Source: Micromonospora arida (GTDB lineage Bacteria; Actinomycetota; Actinomycetes; Mycobacteriales; Micromonosporaceae). From it: a stretch of 43,946 nt of DNA. The translations under genes and the position numbers were made by a program. Positions within the stretch are counted from its first letter, which is position 1, and the number at the start of each line of letters is the position of its first letter. Below the pieces are notes generated by a model. It had not been told where the DNA came from. It did not search any database and saw only the letters and a list, made by a program, of their open reading frames with translations. Positions 18,067-26,298 of the stretch are shown piece by piece. The DNA lies in NCBI RefSeq assembly GCF_003857035.1, contig NZ_QGSY01000166.1:1-43946 (forward strand). Direction: 5' to 3'.

Positions 18067-18078
18067 GCTCAGACCCTA
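18067..18078 (-). promoter_or_regulatory. Leaderless promoter of add
   Basis: On the minus strand TAGGGT (18078-18073) is followed by six bases and the ATG at 18066, placing transcription start on the A of the start codon. The same GACTAGGGT string occurs at 7334-7342. Confidence 0.55.
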
Positions 18079-18118
18079 GTCAGCGGCCTGGGCGGACCGG
18101 TACGGGACCGGCCGGGCG

Positions 18119-18562
18119 TCACGGCCGCCAGCCGTACACCCGGTGCACGTCGAGGCGGATCACGAGCCGTCCGTCGGCGACCATGGCGGCGCGGTAGTCC
18201 GCCCAGTCCGGGTGGTCGCCACGAATCCGGCGGTAGACCTCGACCAGTTCGTCGACCGTCTCGTCGGTGGTGGCCACGGACGGCTCGCTGAGCGTCACGA
18301 CCCCCTCCGCCACCGCGTACGCGCCGCCGTCCGGCGTGGTCACGTGGAAGCTGGCCCGGGGATCGCGGCGCAGGTTGCGCACCTTCGCCCGGTCACCGGT
18401 GGTGGAGCAGCGGATCAACCCCGGCTCGGCCAGGTAGTCGAGGTTGGACAGCTGGGGCCGCCCGTCCCGGCGCACTGTGACCAGCACTCCGCGCCCCCGC
18501 TGACCGAACAGCTCCCACAGGCGGCGGGGTGCGGGGTCACCGTGGGAAGATTTCGTTGACAT
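18119..18562 (-). CDS. PPOX-class (F420- or FMN-type) split-barrel protein
   Basis: A 147-residue split beta-barrel protein of the PPOX/pyridoxamine-5'-phosphate-oxidase-like class. VLVTVRRDGRPQLSNLDYL and the segment DRAKVRNLRRDPRASFHV are typical of the class that binds F420 or flavin, and YGWRP closes the protein. The exact substrate is unknown. Its start lies inside the large MarR operator dyad and the gene is divergent from marR with 57 bp between the starts, so it is almost certainly a MarR target. Confidence 0.85.
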   Translation of the reverse strand: MSTKSSHGDPAPRRLWELFGQRGRGVLVTVRRDGRPQLSNLDYLAEPGLIRCSTTGDRAKVRNLRRDPRASFHVTTPDGGAYAVAEGVVTLSEPSVATTDETVDELVEVYRRIRGDHPDWADYRAAMVADGRLVIRLDVHRVYGWRP

Positions 18563-18600
18563 GTCATCGAACTTACGGTGCGAATCGATGACGTGTCAAC
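18555..18600. promoter_or_regulatory. MarR-type operator, 16-bp inverted arms
   Basis: The arm at 18555-18570 pairs with 18585-18600 at 15 of 16 positions around 14 bases. Each arm also contains its own near-palindrome TGAC(A/G)TGTCA (18557-18566 and 18589-18598), so two MarR dimers could bind. The site covers the start codon of the PPOX gene and the region just upstream of the marR -10 box, which fits control of both divergent genes. Confidence 0.75.
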
Positions 18601-18607
18601 CAACCGC

Positions 18608-18619
18608 TAGACTTGTCGG
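18608..18619 (+). promoter_or_regulatory. Leaderless promoter of the marR gene
   Basis: TAGACT (18608-18613) is followed by six bases and ATG 18620. No Shine-Dalgarno is present, so transcription probably begins at the start codon. The operator ends eight bases upstream. Confidence 0.55.
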
Positions 18620-19108
18620 ATGGACGCAACGCGGTGGCTTGACGAACGGGAGGACCGCGCGTGGCGCGGCTACCGCCGGATGCGTCGACTGCTCGACCTG
18701 GAACTGGCCCGGGAGCTGACCCAGGACGCCGGCCTGTCCGAAGCCGACTACGACGTGCTCTCCGACCTCTCCGAGACACCACAGGGACGGCTGCGCCTGC
18801 GGGAGCTGGCAGACCGCATGCTCTGGTCACGCAGTCGGCTCTCGCACCACCTGACCCGGATGCAGCAGCGCGGCCTGGTGACCCGCGAGGAGTGCGCCGA
18901 CGACGCCCGGGGCTCGATAGTCGTCCTCACCCCCGCCGGGCGGCAGGCCATCCAGTCCGCCGCTCCCGGCCACGTGGCCGCCGTCCGCCGGCACCTGATC
19001 GACCTGCTCACCCCCGCGGAGGTCGACGCGCTCGGCGCGCTCACCCATCGGGTGGTCGACCACCTCGGCGGGCGGACGCCCCACCCACGACACGATCCGG
19101 AGGCCTGA
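18620..19108 (+). CDS. MarR family transcriptional regulator
   Basis: A 162-residue winged-helix regulator. Helix-turn-helix and wing segments LRLRELADRMLWSRSRLSHH and QRGLVTREECADDARGSIV are characteristic of MarR, followed by LTPAGRQAIQSAAPGH. It is divergent from the PPOX gene and shares a palindromic operator with it; autoregulation is likely. The stop lies one base before the next start (GTG 19110), whose Shine-Dalgarno GGAGG is within marR, so the methyltransferase is probably co-transcribed. Confidence 0.93.
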   Translation: MDATRWLDEREDRAWRGYRRMRRLLDLELARELTQDAGLSEADYDVLSDLSETPQGRLRLRELADRMLWSRSRLSHHLTRMQQRGLVTREECADDARGSIVVLTPAGRQAIQSAAPGHVAAVRRHLIDLLTPAEVDALGALTHRVVDHLGGRTPHPRHDPEA

Positions 19109-19109
19109 C

Positions 19110-20114
19110 GTGGACCCCCGCATCCTCGACCGGCTGCGCTGCCCGGTCTGCGGCGAGCCGCTGGAGCAGGCCACCGACACGAGGGCGCTGCGCTGCCCAC
19201 GCCGGCACAGCTTCGACATCGCGCGCCAGGGCTACGTCAACCTGTTGACCGGTCGGGCCCCGCACGTCGGCGATACCCCCGACATGGTCGCGGCCCGCGC
19301 GGACTTCCAGGCCGCCGGGCACTACGACGTCATCTCGGCCGCCCTCGCCGCTGCCGCGACGGACGCTGTCGGCCGTCTCGGCGCGACGGACGCCCCGCGA
19401 CCGGCACCTACTCCACCCACCCTTTGCTCTGCACCCGCCGAGGCGACAGTCTCCCAGCCGGGCCGTCGCCTCGACGGGTGCAGAGCAAAGGACCCAACAG
19501 CAGAGATGCGGGTCGAGCCACCGCGGCCCGACGTCGGGGCGTACCCCCTGGTGGTGGATGCCGGCGCCGGCACCGGCCGGTACCTCGGCGCGGTGCTGGC
19601 GGCGCTGCCGGACGCCGTGGGTCTGGCCCTGGACGTGTCCAAGCCGGCGCTGCGCCGCGCGGCCCGCGCGCATCCCCGGGCCGCCGCCGCGCTCGCCGAC
19701 ACCTGGCAGCGACTGCCGCTCGCCGACGCCTCGACCGCCGTGCTGCTGAACGTCTTCGCCCCGCGCAACGGCCCAGAGTTCCAACGGGTGCTCGACCCGG
19801 CCGGCACGTTGCTGGTGGTCACGCCCGACACCGACCACCTCGCCGAACTGGTGGACGCCCTCAACCTGCTGCGGGTGGACCCGGACAAGGCCGACCGGGT
19901 GGCCGCCAGCCTGGGCGGGCACTTCACGCCGGTCAGTTCGGCAGTGCACCGGGCCGAGTTGGCATTGACCCGGCCGAAGGTCGCCACCCTGGTCGGGATG
20001 GGCCCCAGCGCCTGGCACACCGAGCCGGCGGCGCTCGCCACCCGGCTGGCCGCGCTGCCCGAACCGGTCCGGGTCACCGTGGCGGTCCGGCTCGACGTCC
20101 TGCAACCTCGCTGA
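19110..20114 (+). CDS. RlmA-like 23S rRNA (guanine-N1) methyltransferase
   Basis: SAM-dependent methyltransferase of the RlmA/TlrB group, 334 residues, against about 270-290 in the family. The N-terminal zinc ribbon has CPVCGEPL (11-18) and CPRRHSFDIARQGYVNLL (29-46), followed by GDTPDMVAARADFQAAGHYD. SAM motif I is VVDAGAGTGRYL (148-159). GTG 19110 has GGAGG six bases upstream. Between the zinc domain and motif I an insertion (residues about 104-127) is encoded by a 71-bp palindromic element that keeps the frame open. The family modifies G745 or G748 of 23S rRNA; which base applies here is not evident. Confidence 0.85.
   Translation: MDPRILDRLRCPVCGEPLEQATDTRALRCPRRHSFDIARQGYVNLLTGRAPHVGDTPDMVAARADFQAAGHYDVISAALAAAATDAVGRLGATDAPRPAPTPPTLCSAPAEATVSQPGRRLDGCRAKDPTAEMRVEPPRPDVGAYPLVVDAGAGTGRYLGAVLAALPDAVGLALDVSKPALRRAARAHPRAAAALADTWQRLPLADASTAVLLNVFAPRNGPEFQRVLDPAGTLLVVTPDTDHLAELVDALNLLRVDPDKADRVAASLGGHFTPVSSAVHRAELALTRPKVATLVGMGPSAWHTEPAALATRLAALPEPVRVTVAVRLDVLQPR
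19421..19491. repeat. Palindromic element inserted in frame
   Basis: A 27-bp arm at 19421-19447 (starting CCTTTGCTCTGCACCCG) pairs with 19465-19491 at 26 of 27 positions around a 17-base loop. The outer 17 bp are perfect. It lies in the linker of the methyltransferase gene and is translated as about 24 extra residues. The lower-GC TTTGCTCTGCA core differs from its surroundings. It looks like a mobile REP/RPE-type palindrome and not a terminator, because it is inside a gene. Confidence 0.8.
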
Positions 20115-20116
20115 CC

Positions 20117-20797
20117 TCAGGTGGAGAGGTCGACCTCTTCCCAGCCGGGCGGTTCGTCGTGGTACGGCCCGCGCAGGATCACCGCCCACTCCAGCGCCCA
20201 ACGCCGCTGCCCGATCGCGTTCGCGTCGACCAGGCCCGGTGCCCGCCGGCCGCCGCGTTCGGTCTCCAGGTACGCCCAGTCCAGGCAGTAGTGCAGGTCG
20301 AGCAGGGCGGCCGCGTCGGCCGGGTGTTGCGGCGCGGTGAGGATCCGGGAGCGCCAGTGCGGGAAGGTCTCCCCCTGGGCGATATGCGGCAGCCGCTCGA
20401 CCAGCCGCTCGTCGACGGCCAGCGTCGGGTCGAGCTGCTTGCTCAGCCCGAGCACCCAGGCCAGCGCGAAGAGCGCGTCGTGGTGCAGCACGAACGACCG
20501 GTGGTCACCCTTGCCGCCCATCACGAACTGCCACTCCGGCGGGGTGACCATGTCGACCAGGTGCGAGCCGAGCAGCCAGCTCATCGCCGCCTGTGGGGGC
20601 AACCCGAAACAGCGGGCCAGGATCAGGTGCAGCACCGCGATCCGCGCCTCGATCTCCCCGGTCGGGCGCAGGTCGATCTGGTCACCCGGCTCCCACACGA
20701 GGGGAAACTGGGCCGGCGGCAACGGCAGGCCGAGCCGGGACAGCTCGTCCAGGCTCGCCTCGCGCACCTCACGTGGGTCGGGGGCAGCAACGGTCAC
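20117..20797 (-). CDS. DUF4272 domain protein
   Basis: A 226-residue protein with the DUF4272 layout: an N-terminal EIEARIAVLHLILARCFGLP segment, a middle Trp/His-rich part (FVLHHDALFALAWVLGL) and the C-terminal AIGQRRWALEWAVILRGPYH that typifies the family. GTG 20797 is chosen because AGGAAGA lies six bases upstream; a longer in-frame version to 20872 lacks such a site. The function is unknown. It lies downstream of the thymidine phosphorylase gene on the same strand, 110 bp away, and converges with the methyltransferase gene two bases apart. Confidence 0.8.
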   Translation of the reverse strand: MTVAAPDPREVREASLDELSRLGLPLPPAQFPLVWEPGDQIDLRPTGEIEARIAVLHLILARCFGLPPQAAMSWLLGSHLVDMVTPPEWQFVMGGKGDHRSFVLHHDALFALAWVLGLSKQLDPTLAVDERLVERLPHIAQGETFPHWRSRILTAPQHPADAAALLDLHYCLDWAYLETERGGRRAPGLVDANAIGQRRWALEWAVILRGPYHDEPPGWEEVDLST

Positions 20798-20907
20798 GGC
20801 GGATCTTCCTGTCTGCTCGCGCCGGCACAAGGCCGGTTGTCCCCCCTTGGCCTGCGACAATAGCGCTCCCAAGTGACCGGCACCACGCCAGGGCGACGCC
20901 GAATCGA

Positions 20908-22188
20908 TCAGCCGATGCGTTCGATGACCAACGACGTCGCCGCCGGGGCCGTCGGCGCGATCCGCATCGCGTTGGCGGCCTCGGTCAGCGCTGCCGGAAT
21001 CCGCGTCGCGTCGTCGGCACGCAGCTCGTAGAGCGGGTCACCGGCCCGCACCTCGTCACCCGGCCGCTTGTGCAACACCACACCGGCCGGCACGCTGACC
21101 GGGTCCTCCTTGCGCGCCCGACCCGCGCCGAGCCGCCACGCCGCAACCCCCATGGCGTACGCGTCGACGGCCGCGACGTACCCGTCCCGCTCGGCGCGGA
21201 CCACCTCCACCTCGGCAGCCGTTGGCATCGGCGCGTCCGGGTCGCCGCCCTGCGCCCGGATCATCGCCCGCCAGGAGTCCATGGCCCGGCCGTCGCGCAG
21301 CGCCGCAGCCGGATCGGCGTCCGGCAGACCGGCGGCGTCGAGCATCTCCCGGGCCAGTGCGAGGGTCAGCTCCACCACGTCGGCCGGTCCACCACCGGCC
21401 AGCACCTCGACCGACTCGGTCACCTCGACCGCGTTGCCGATCGCCAGGCCGAGCGGGGTGGACATGTCGGTGAGCAGGGCGACCGTCCGCACCCCGTGCG
21501 CACCGCCCAGCTCGACCATGGTGCGCGCCAACTCGCGGGCCTGGTCCACGGACTTCATGAAGGCGCCCGAGCCGACCTTGACGTCGAGGACCAGCGCCCC
21601 GGTGCCCTCGGCGATCTTCTTGCTCATGATCGAGCTGGCGATCAGCGGGATCGCCTCCACGGTGCCGGTCACGTCGCGCAACGCGTACAGCTTGCGGTCG
21701 GCGGGGGCGAGCCCGGCACCGGCCGCGCAGATCACCGCACCGACCTCGTCCAGCTGGGCGATGAACTCGTCGTTGCTCACCGTGGCCCGCCAGCCCGGGA
21801 TGGACTCCAACTTGTCCAGCGTGCCGCCGGTGTGCCCGAGACCCCGGCCGCTCAGCTGCGGCACGGCCGCACCACACGCCGCCACCAGCGGGGTGAGCGG
21901 CAGAGTGATCTTGTCGCCGACGCCACCGGTGGAGTGCTTGTCGACCGTCGGCCGGCGTACCGCCGACAGGTCCAACCGCTCACCGCTGGCGATCATCGCG
22001 GCGGTCCACCGGGCGATCTCCGGCCCGGTCATGCCGTTGAGCAGGATCGCCATGGCCAGCGCTGACATCTGCTCGTCGGCGACGACCCCCCGGGTGTACG
22101 CGTCGACCACCCAGTCGATCTGCGCGTCCGACAGCACACCCCCGTCCCGCTTGACCCGAATAACGTCAACAGCAGCAAAAGCACTCAT
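20908..22188 (-). CDS. deoA: Thymidine (pyrimidine-nucleoside) phosphorylase
   Basis: Reversible phosphorolysis of thymidine/deoxyuridine to base and deoxyribose-1-phosphate, 426 residues. The phosphate-binding motif KHSTGGVGDK and LSGRGLGHTGGTLDKLESIPG are diagnostic; the C-terminal domain includes VVEVVRAERDGYVAAVDAY-like sequence and LHKRPGDEV. ATG 22188 is preferred over an adjacent TTG, with AGGAAAG upstream. The first dozen codons are AT-richer than the rest. It lies downstream of cdd, separated by a 24-bp-arm hairpin. Confidence 0.94.
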   Translation of the reverse strand: MSAFAAVDVIRVKRDGGVLSDAQIDWVVDAYTRGVVADEQMSALAMAILLNGMTGPEIARWTAAMIASGERLDLSAVRRPTVDKHSTGGVGDKITLPLTPLVAACGAAVPQLSGRGLGHTGGTLDKLESIPGWRATVSNDEFIAQLDEVGAVICAAGAGLAPADRKLYALRDVTGTVEAIPLIASSIMSKKIAEGTGALVLDVKVGSGAFMKSVDQARELARTMVELGGAHGVRTVALLTDMSTPLGLAIGNAVEVTESVEVLAGGGPADVVELTLALAREMLDAAGLPDADPAAALRDGRAMDSWRAMIRAQGGDPDAPMPTAAEVEVVRAERDGYVAAVDAYAMGVAAWRLGAGRARKEDPVSVPAGVVLHKRPGDEVRAGDPLYELRADDATRIPAALTEAANAMRIAPTAPAATSLVIERIG

Positions 22189-22245
22189 CAAGAAAAATCT
22201 TTCCTAGTCGAATGGTGAAACCGACCCGAGGACCGCACGCACCGA

Positions 22246-22319
22246 GGGATTGGGCCGACCGTGCCCGGCGGAGGGATCAAGCCTGACCGCCCGGAGCCGG
22301 GCACGGTCGGCCCAATCCC
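22246..22319 (-). terminator. Large hairpin between cdd and deoA
   Basis: Arms at 22246-22269 and 22296-22319 pair perfectly over 24 bp around a 26-nt loop. The hairpin begins six bases after the cdd stop and ends 57 bp before the deoA start. It has no T run. It may be a terminator or attenuator that uncouples deoA from cdd, or a palindromic repeat inserted there. Confidence 0.65.
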
Positions 22320-22325
22320 CAAAGC

Positions 22326-23030
22326 TCAACTCCAGCGAACCGGGATCTCCATCGGCGGCTCACCCTCACCGGCCCAGAAGATCGTGCCGGTGGCGTCCAC
22401 CACGACCACCCGGGGCGTCCGGGCCAGGCCCCAGGTGATCGCCTCGGCCGGGTCGTCCCAGCTCGGCGCCTCCTCCAGCACCCCGGTCTCGGCGCCGGCG
22501 TCGTCGCCTGCCGACCGCTCCCAGTACGCCGTCCAGACCTGCTGACCGGCGGACATGTCCGGGTGCACGAAGACGGTGCCGCGCCCGCGCCAGGCGGCGA
22601 GCCGCTCCGGGACCACCGGCACCGGTGTCTCCCCGGTGACGGCTTCCAGGTCCTCCACGCCGAAGGCGTGCGGCAGCAGCTCGGCCATCCGCAGTGGGCG
22701 GCTCTTGCTCTCGATCAGGCACTCCGGCCCGCCGTGCTCCCAGAGCAGCTGCCGGCAGCGACCACACGGCATCAACGGCTCGCCGGTCGCGTCGACGCAG
22801 GAGAGCGCGACGAGCCGGCCGCCACCGGTGGCGTGCAGGCTGGACACGACCCCGCACTCGGCGCAGAGCGTCACCCCGTACGCGGCATTCTCCACGTTGC
22901 AGCCGACCACCACACGGCCGTCGTCGACCAGCGCGGCCGCGCCAACCGGGAAGGTCGAGTACGGCGCGTACGCGTGCCGCATCGCCTCGATGGCGGCAGC
23001 GCGCAACCGTGCCCAGTCAATGTCGGTCAT
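22326..23030 (-). CDS. cdd: Cytidine deaminase with C-terminal extension
   Basis: Deaminates cytidine/deoxycytidine to uridine. The N-terminal about 130 residues are a complete tetrameric-type Cdd: NVENAAYG, CAE (Cys56, Glu58) and PCGRC (Cys89, Cys92) supply the zinc ligands and catalytic Glu. The total is 234 residues, roughly 100 more than a usual Cdd. The extension (from about 140) has AWRGRGTVFVHPDMS, WDDPAEAITWGLA and VVVDATGTIFWAGEGE and looks folded, but I do not recognise it. The ATG lies six bases after a CAGAAT -10-like box, so it may be leaderless. Its product uridine would feed the kinase and phosphorylase. Confidence 0.9.
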   Translation of the reverse strand: MTDIDWARLRAAAIEAMRHAYAPYSTFPVGAAALVDDGRVVVGCNVENAAYGVTLCAECGVVSSLHATGGGRLVALSCVDATGEPLMPCGRCRQLLWEHGGPECLIESKSRPLRMAELLPHAFGVEDLEAVTGETPVPVVPERLAAWRGRGTVFVHPDMSAGQQVWTAYWERSAGDDAGAETGVLEEAPSWDDPAEAITWGLARTPRVVVVDATGTIFWAGEGEPPMEIPVRWS

Positions 23031-23285
23031 GCCGCCATTCTGCCCAAGCAGCCCAGGTCAGAAGCGGGCAGGGCCGGGTCCACGGGCGGACGCAGCCGCG
23101 CCGGGCGTGAGCCCGACTCATCGGCCGCGCCACCGCAGCGCAAGCAGCGGTCAGGCGTCACCACAGCGGAAGGCAATGCCGAGGATGACGGCTCGGGGTG
23201 AAAGGGACGTTCGGCCCTGCATCTTCCGCTCAAGTCAGCCAACCCTGAAGCCGAGGATCGACACGTGCGACCGAGGAGACATGTG
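23031..23285. other. Intergenic gap, nothing assigned
   Basis: 255 bp between the cdd start and the nitroreductase remnant. I see no gene or strong hairpin here. GAGGAG at 23272-23277 is the relic ribosome site of the pseudogene. Confidence 0.5.
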
Positions 23286-23586
23286 ATGGCGAAGTTGGGG
23301 AGCTGGCCGTTGTCCGAGGACACTCTTCGTCGGATGTACGCGGGGGGCCGCGGTAATGCGGCGGCCCGCCGGTTCGCCCGGCTGTGGGCGGCCGTGTACG
23401 GCGCCGGCCTGCACCCGAGGCGAGGTGCCGATCGACGAGCGTGCACCGATTCTCAAGCGGTATCTGGCGACGGTCCCCGGAGCCCGGCCGCATCTCCCCG
23501 TCGACCGGCACGCGCCCCTGTCCGAGTTCGCGGCAATCGCGGCACGGTACCCCGCGTTCCGTATCCAGACGGCACCCGTGAGTTGA
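23286..23586 (+). pseudogene. Decayed F420-type nitroreductase-family gene
   Basis: ATG 23286, with GAGGAG eight bases upstream, begins an N-terminus (SEDTLRRMYAGGRGNAAARR, then AAVYGAGLHP) typical of deazaflavin-dependent nitroreductase-like proteins. Near 23418 the reading frame must shift by +1 to continue as VPIDERAPILKRYLATVPGA and PLSEFAAIAARYPAFRIQ, the usual C-terminus, with a stop at 23586. The middle of the family, about 60-70 residues including the cofactor-binding barrel strands, is missing. An internal deletion plus frameshift is the simplest reading. No functional product is expected. Confidence 0.75.
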
Positions 23587-23600
23587 CTGGCGCGGACCTC

Positions 23601-23633
23601 GCTGTGCCCGACGGGAGTCCCGCCGGGCACAGC
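23601..23633. terminator. Hairpin terminator of the nucleoside importer operon
   Basis: GCTGTGCCCGACGGGA (23601-23616) pairs with 23618-23633 at 15 of 16 positions. It lies seven bases after the stop of the minus-strand permease gene and 14 bp past the pseudogene stop, so it could serve both directions. Confidence 0.75.
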
Positions 23634-23640
23634 TCGGGTG

Positions 23641-24921
23641 TCAGCCCTTGATGTACGGCTTGCCGTCGGCGGCCGGTGCCCGGACCCGCCCGACCAGCCC
23701 GGCGACCGCCAGGATGGTCGCCAGGTACGGCAGCATGGCCAGGAACTGGCTGGGGATGACGCTGTTGATCGCCCCCAGGTAGGTGGCGAGCTGGTCGGCG
23801 AAGCCGAAGAAGAGTGCGGCGAGCAGAGCGCCGGTCGGGTTCCACCGGCCGAAGATGAGCGCGGCCAGGGCGATGAAGCCCTTACCGCCGATCATGTTCT
23901 TGGTGAACGAGTAGAGCGCCAGCGTGTAGGACGCCCCGCCGATGCCGGCGACCACGCCGGCCAGCAGCACGTTGCGGTAGCGGACCCGCAGCACCTTGAC
24001 GCCGAGCGTGTCTGCGGCGATCGGGTGCTCGCCGACCGAGCGGGTCCGCAGCCCCCACCGGGTGCGGAACAGCCCGATGTGGATCACCAGGACCAGGAGC
24101 AGCCCGAGGTAGAGGAAGATGTTGCCGCGGAACAACGCCGGCCCGAGTACCGGGATGTCCTTCAGCAGCGGGATCTCCCAGTTGCTGAAGCGGGGCGCGC
24201 TGTTGTACTTCGCGGCGTCGGTCTGCATCAGCCGCTCGTAGAGGAAGCCGGTGACGCCGACGGCCAGCAGGTTCAGCACGATGCCCATGACGACCTGGTC
24301 GACCAGGTAGCGGATGGCGAAGACGGCCAGCAGCAGCGAGATGAACGCGCCGCCGATGGCGGCGGCGACCAGGCCCACCCACACGCTGCCGGAGATGCTG
24401 CCGAACAGGGCCCCGCTGAACGCGCCCATCAGCAGCTGGCCCTCGATGGCCACGTTGACCACGCCGGACCGTTCACAGAGCACCCCGGCGAGCGCGCCGA
24501 AGATCAGCGGCAGGGCCAGGATGAACGTGCCCCGGATGATGTTGACCAGCGGCATGAAGTTCTGCCCGGTCGGCGCGGCGGAGACCTGCCAGCAGAGGAA
24601 CGACAGCACGAAGGCGACCAGCCCGACGCCGAGCACGGGAAGGAACCACCGCTTCGGCACCCCGGCGAGCAGCGCCGCGCCGGCGGCGATCGTGATGATC
24701 CCGAACAGGATCGCCCCGATCGTGCCGTTGATCTCCAACGCGGTGCCGGCCGCGTCGTCGCTGAGCGTGAACCGGGCCTGCTGGTCGGTGGCGAGCGCGC
24801 CGAAGAGCACCGCGGACAGCAGGCCGAGCGCCAGCAGCGTGAGACCGACCTTCCGGCTGCGGGTCCAGAAGCCCTCGTCGACCGGGGCGACCGCGATGTC
24901 GGGGACAGCCATGGTGGACAT
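23641..24921 (-). CDS. Nucleoside ABC transporter permease (NupQ/PnrE-like)
   Basis: Inner-membrane permease of a BMP-type nucleoside importer, 426 residues, with about ten hydrophobic helices. LCERSGVVNVAIEGQLLMGA is the diagnostic motif for this permease class, and TLGVKVLRVRYRNVL with GGASYTLALY follow. The start ATG 24921 comes three bases after the stop of the companion permease; an in-frame ATG at 24912 is possible. It is the last gene of the ABC operon and is followed by a strong hairpin. Confidence 0.9.
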   Translation of the reverse strand: MSTMAVPDIAVAPVDEGFWTRSRKVGLTLLALGLLSAVLFGALATDQQARFTLSDDAAGTALEINGTIGAILFGIITIAAGAALLAGVPKRWFLPVLGVGLVAFVLSFLCWQVSAAPTGQNFMPLVNIIRGTFILALPLIFGALAGVLCERSGVVNVAIEGQLLMGAFSGALFGSISGSVWVGLVAAAIGGAFISLLLAVFAIRYLVDQVVMGIVLNLLAVGVTGFLYERLMQTDAAKYNSAPRFSNWEIPLLKDIPVLGPALFRGNIFLYLGLLLVLVIHIGLFRTRWGLRTRSVGEHPIAADTLGVKVLRVRYRNVLLAGVVAGIGGASYTLALYSFTKNMIGGKGFIALAALIFGRWNPTGALLAALFFGFADQLATYLGAINSVIPSQFLAMLPYLATILAVAGLVGRVRAPAADGKPYIKG

Positions 24922-24924
24922 GAG

Positions 24925-26298
24925 TTACCAGCCCTTCGCCAGGCTCGTCTGCAACCGGGCGGCGCGCGCGGCCCGGAGCTGGAAGATCGCCTTCACCAGG
25001 GCCGGTGCGGCGATGAAGATGACGATCAGCGCCTGGAGCACGGTCACCAGCTCCAGCGAGATCCCGGAGTACGACTGCATCCGGTTACCACCGGCCTGCA
25101 GCGCACCGAACAACAGCGCGGCCAGCAGCACACCCCAGGGCTTCACCCGCCCGAGCAGCGCCACCAGGATGCCGTCGAAGCCGATCTGCGCGACCACCAG
25201 CGGGGTCAACGCGCTGGCGGTGGAGCCGAGCACCATGTTCGAGCCGCCGAGGCCGGCCAGGATTCCGGCGAAGACCATGATCAGGATGTACGTCCGGGTG
25301 ACGCTGATGCCGGCGGTCCGGGCGGCGTCCGGGTTGGCACCGACCGCGCGCAGCTCGAAGCCGAGCGTCGAGCGGTTGAGCAGCCAGGCGACCGCCCAGG
25401 TGGCCAGCACGGCGAGCAGGATGCCGGCGTGCACCCGCAGGTTGTCGCCGAGCAGTCGGGGCAGCTGGGCGGAGCTGTCCACCGCCTTGCTGATCGCGTC
25501 GGTACGGTTCGGGTCCTGCACGCCGTTCTGCACGATCAACCAGGTGAGGAAGTACGTGGCGACGTAGTTGAGCATGATCGTGTTGATCACCTCGTGTGCT
25601 CCGGCACGGGCCTTGAGGATGCCGGGGATGAAACCCCAGATCGCTCCGCCCAGCGCGCCGGCCAGCACCGCCACCAGCAGGTGCAGGCCGGGCGGCAGCG
25701 GCAGCAGGAAGCCGGCCAGCGCCGCCATGATCACGCCGATGGTGGCCTGGCCCTGGGCGCCGATGTTGAACAGGCCGCCCCGGAAGGCCAGCGCCACCGA
25801 CAGACCGGTGAAGACCAGCGGCGCCGCGTAGGTCAGCGTCTCCGAGATCGGCGCGAGCACCGCCTGCCAACCGTTGGCGCCGTTCAACCAGCCGGAGAAC
25901 GCCTCGGGGTCGAAGATCGAACCCTTGAACAGGTTCGCGTACGCCTCGCTGACGAGCGTCCAACTGGAGTTGATCGCGTCGGACGGGCGGGAGGTGATGT
26001 ACGAGTAGGTGGAGAGCACGTCGGGATCAGAGATGATCATCAGGACCGCGCCGACCACGATCGCCAGCACCAACGACAGCAGGGTCACCGTGAAGGTGTT
26101 GGCCGCCCAGAGGTTGTCCAGGAACAACCGGCCCAGGCTCGGCTTCGGCTCCGGCTCCGGGCCCGGCTTCGCCACCGAGCGGTCCGGCTCGGTCGCCACC
26201 TCGGCCCGTTCGGTGTTGCCGAGCGCGTTCTGCGCGGCCTGCGCCTCGCTCGCCGGCTCCTTGTCCGGGGAGCCCGACTGCGGGTTGGGGTTGGTCAT
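24925..26298 (-). CDS. Nucleoside ABC transporter permease (NupP/PnrD-like)
   Basis: Second permease of the importer, 457 residues. A hydrophilic N-terminal about 60 residues rich in Pro, Glu and Lys is not part of the usual fold. Membrane helices follow, with the family motif [36 protein letters not shown] and [16 protein letters not shown]. The ATG overlaps the ATPase stop by 4 bp, so the two are translationally coupled. It pairs with the next gene to form the heterodimeric channel. Confidence 0.9.
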   Translation of the reverse strand: MTNPNPQSGSPDKEPASEAQAAQNALGNTERAEVATEPDRSVAKPGPEPEPKPSLGRLFLDNLWAANTFTVTLLSLVLAIVVGAVLMIISDPDVLSTYSYITSRPSDAINSSWTLVSEAYANLFKGSIFDPEAFSGWLNGANGWQAVLAPISETLTYAAPLVFTGLSVALAFRGGLFNIGAQGQATIGVIMAALAGFLLPLPPGLHLLVAVLAGALGGAIWGFIPGILKARAGAHEVINTIMLNYVATYFLTWLIVQNGVQDPNRTDAISKAVDSSAQLPRLLGDNLRVHAGILLAVLATWAVAWLLNRSTLGFELRAVGANPDAARTAGISVTRTYILIMVFAGILAGLGGSNMVLGSTASALTPLVVAQIGFDGILVALLGRVKPWGVLLAALLFGALQAGGNRMQSYSGISLELVTVLQALIVIFIAAPALVKAIFQLRAARAARLQTSLAKGW

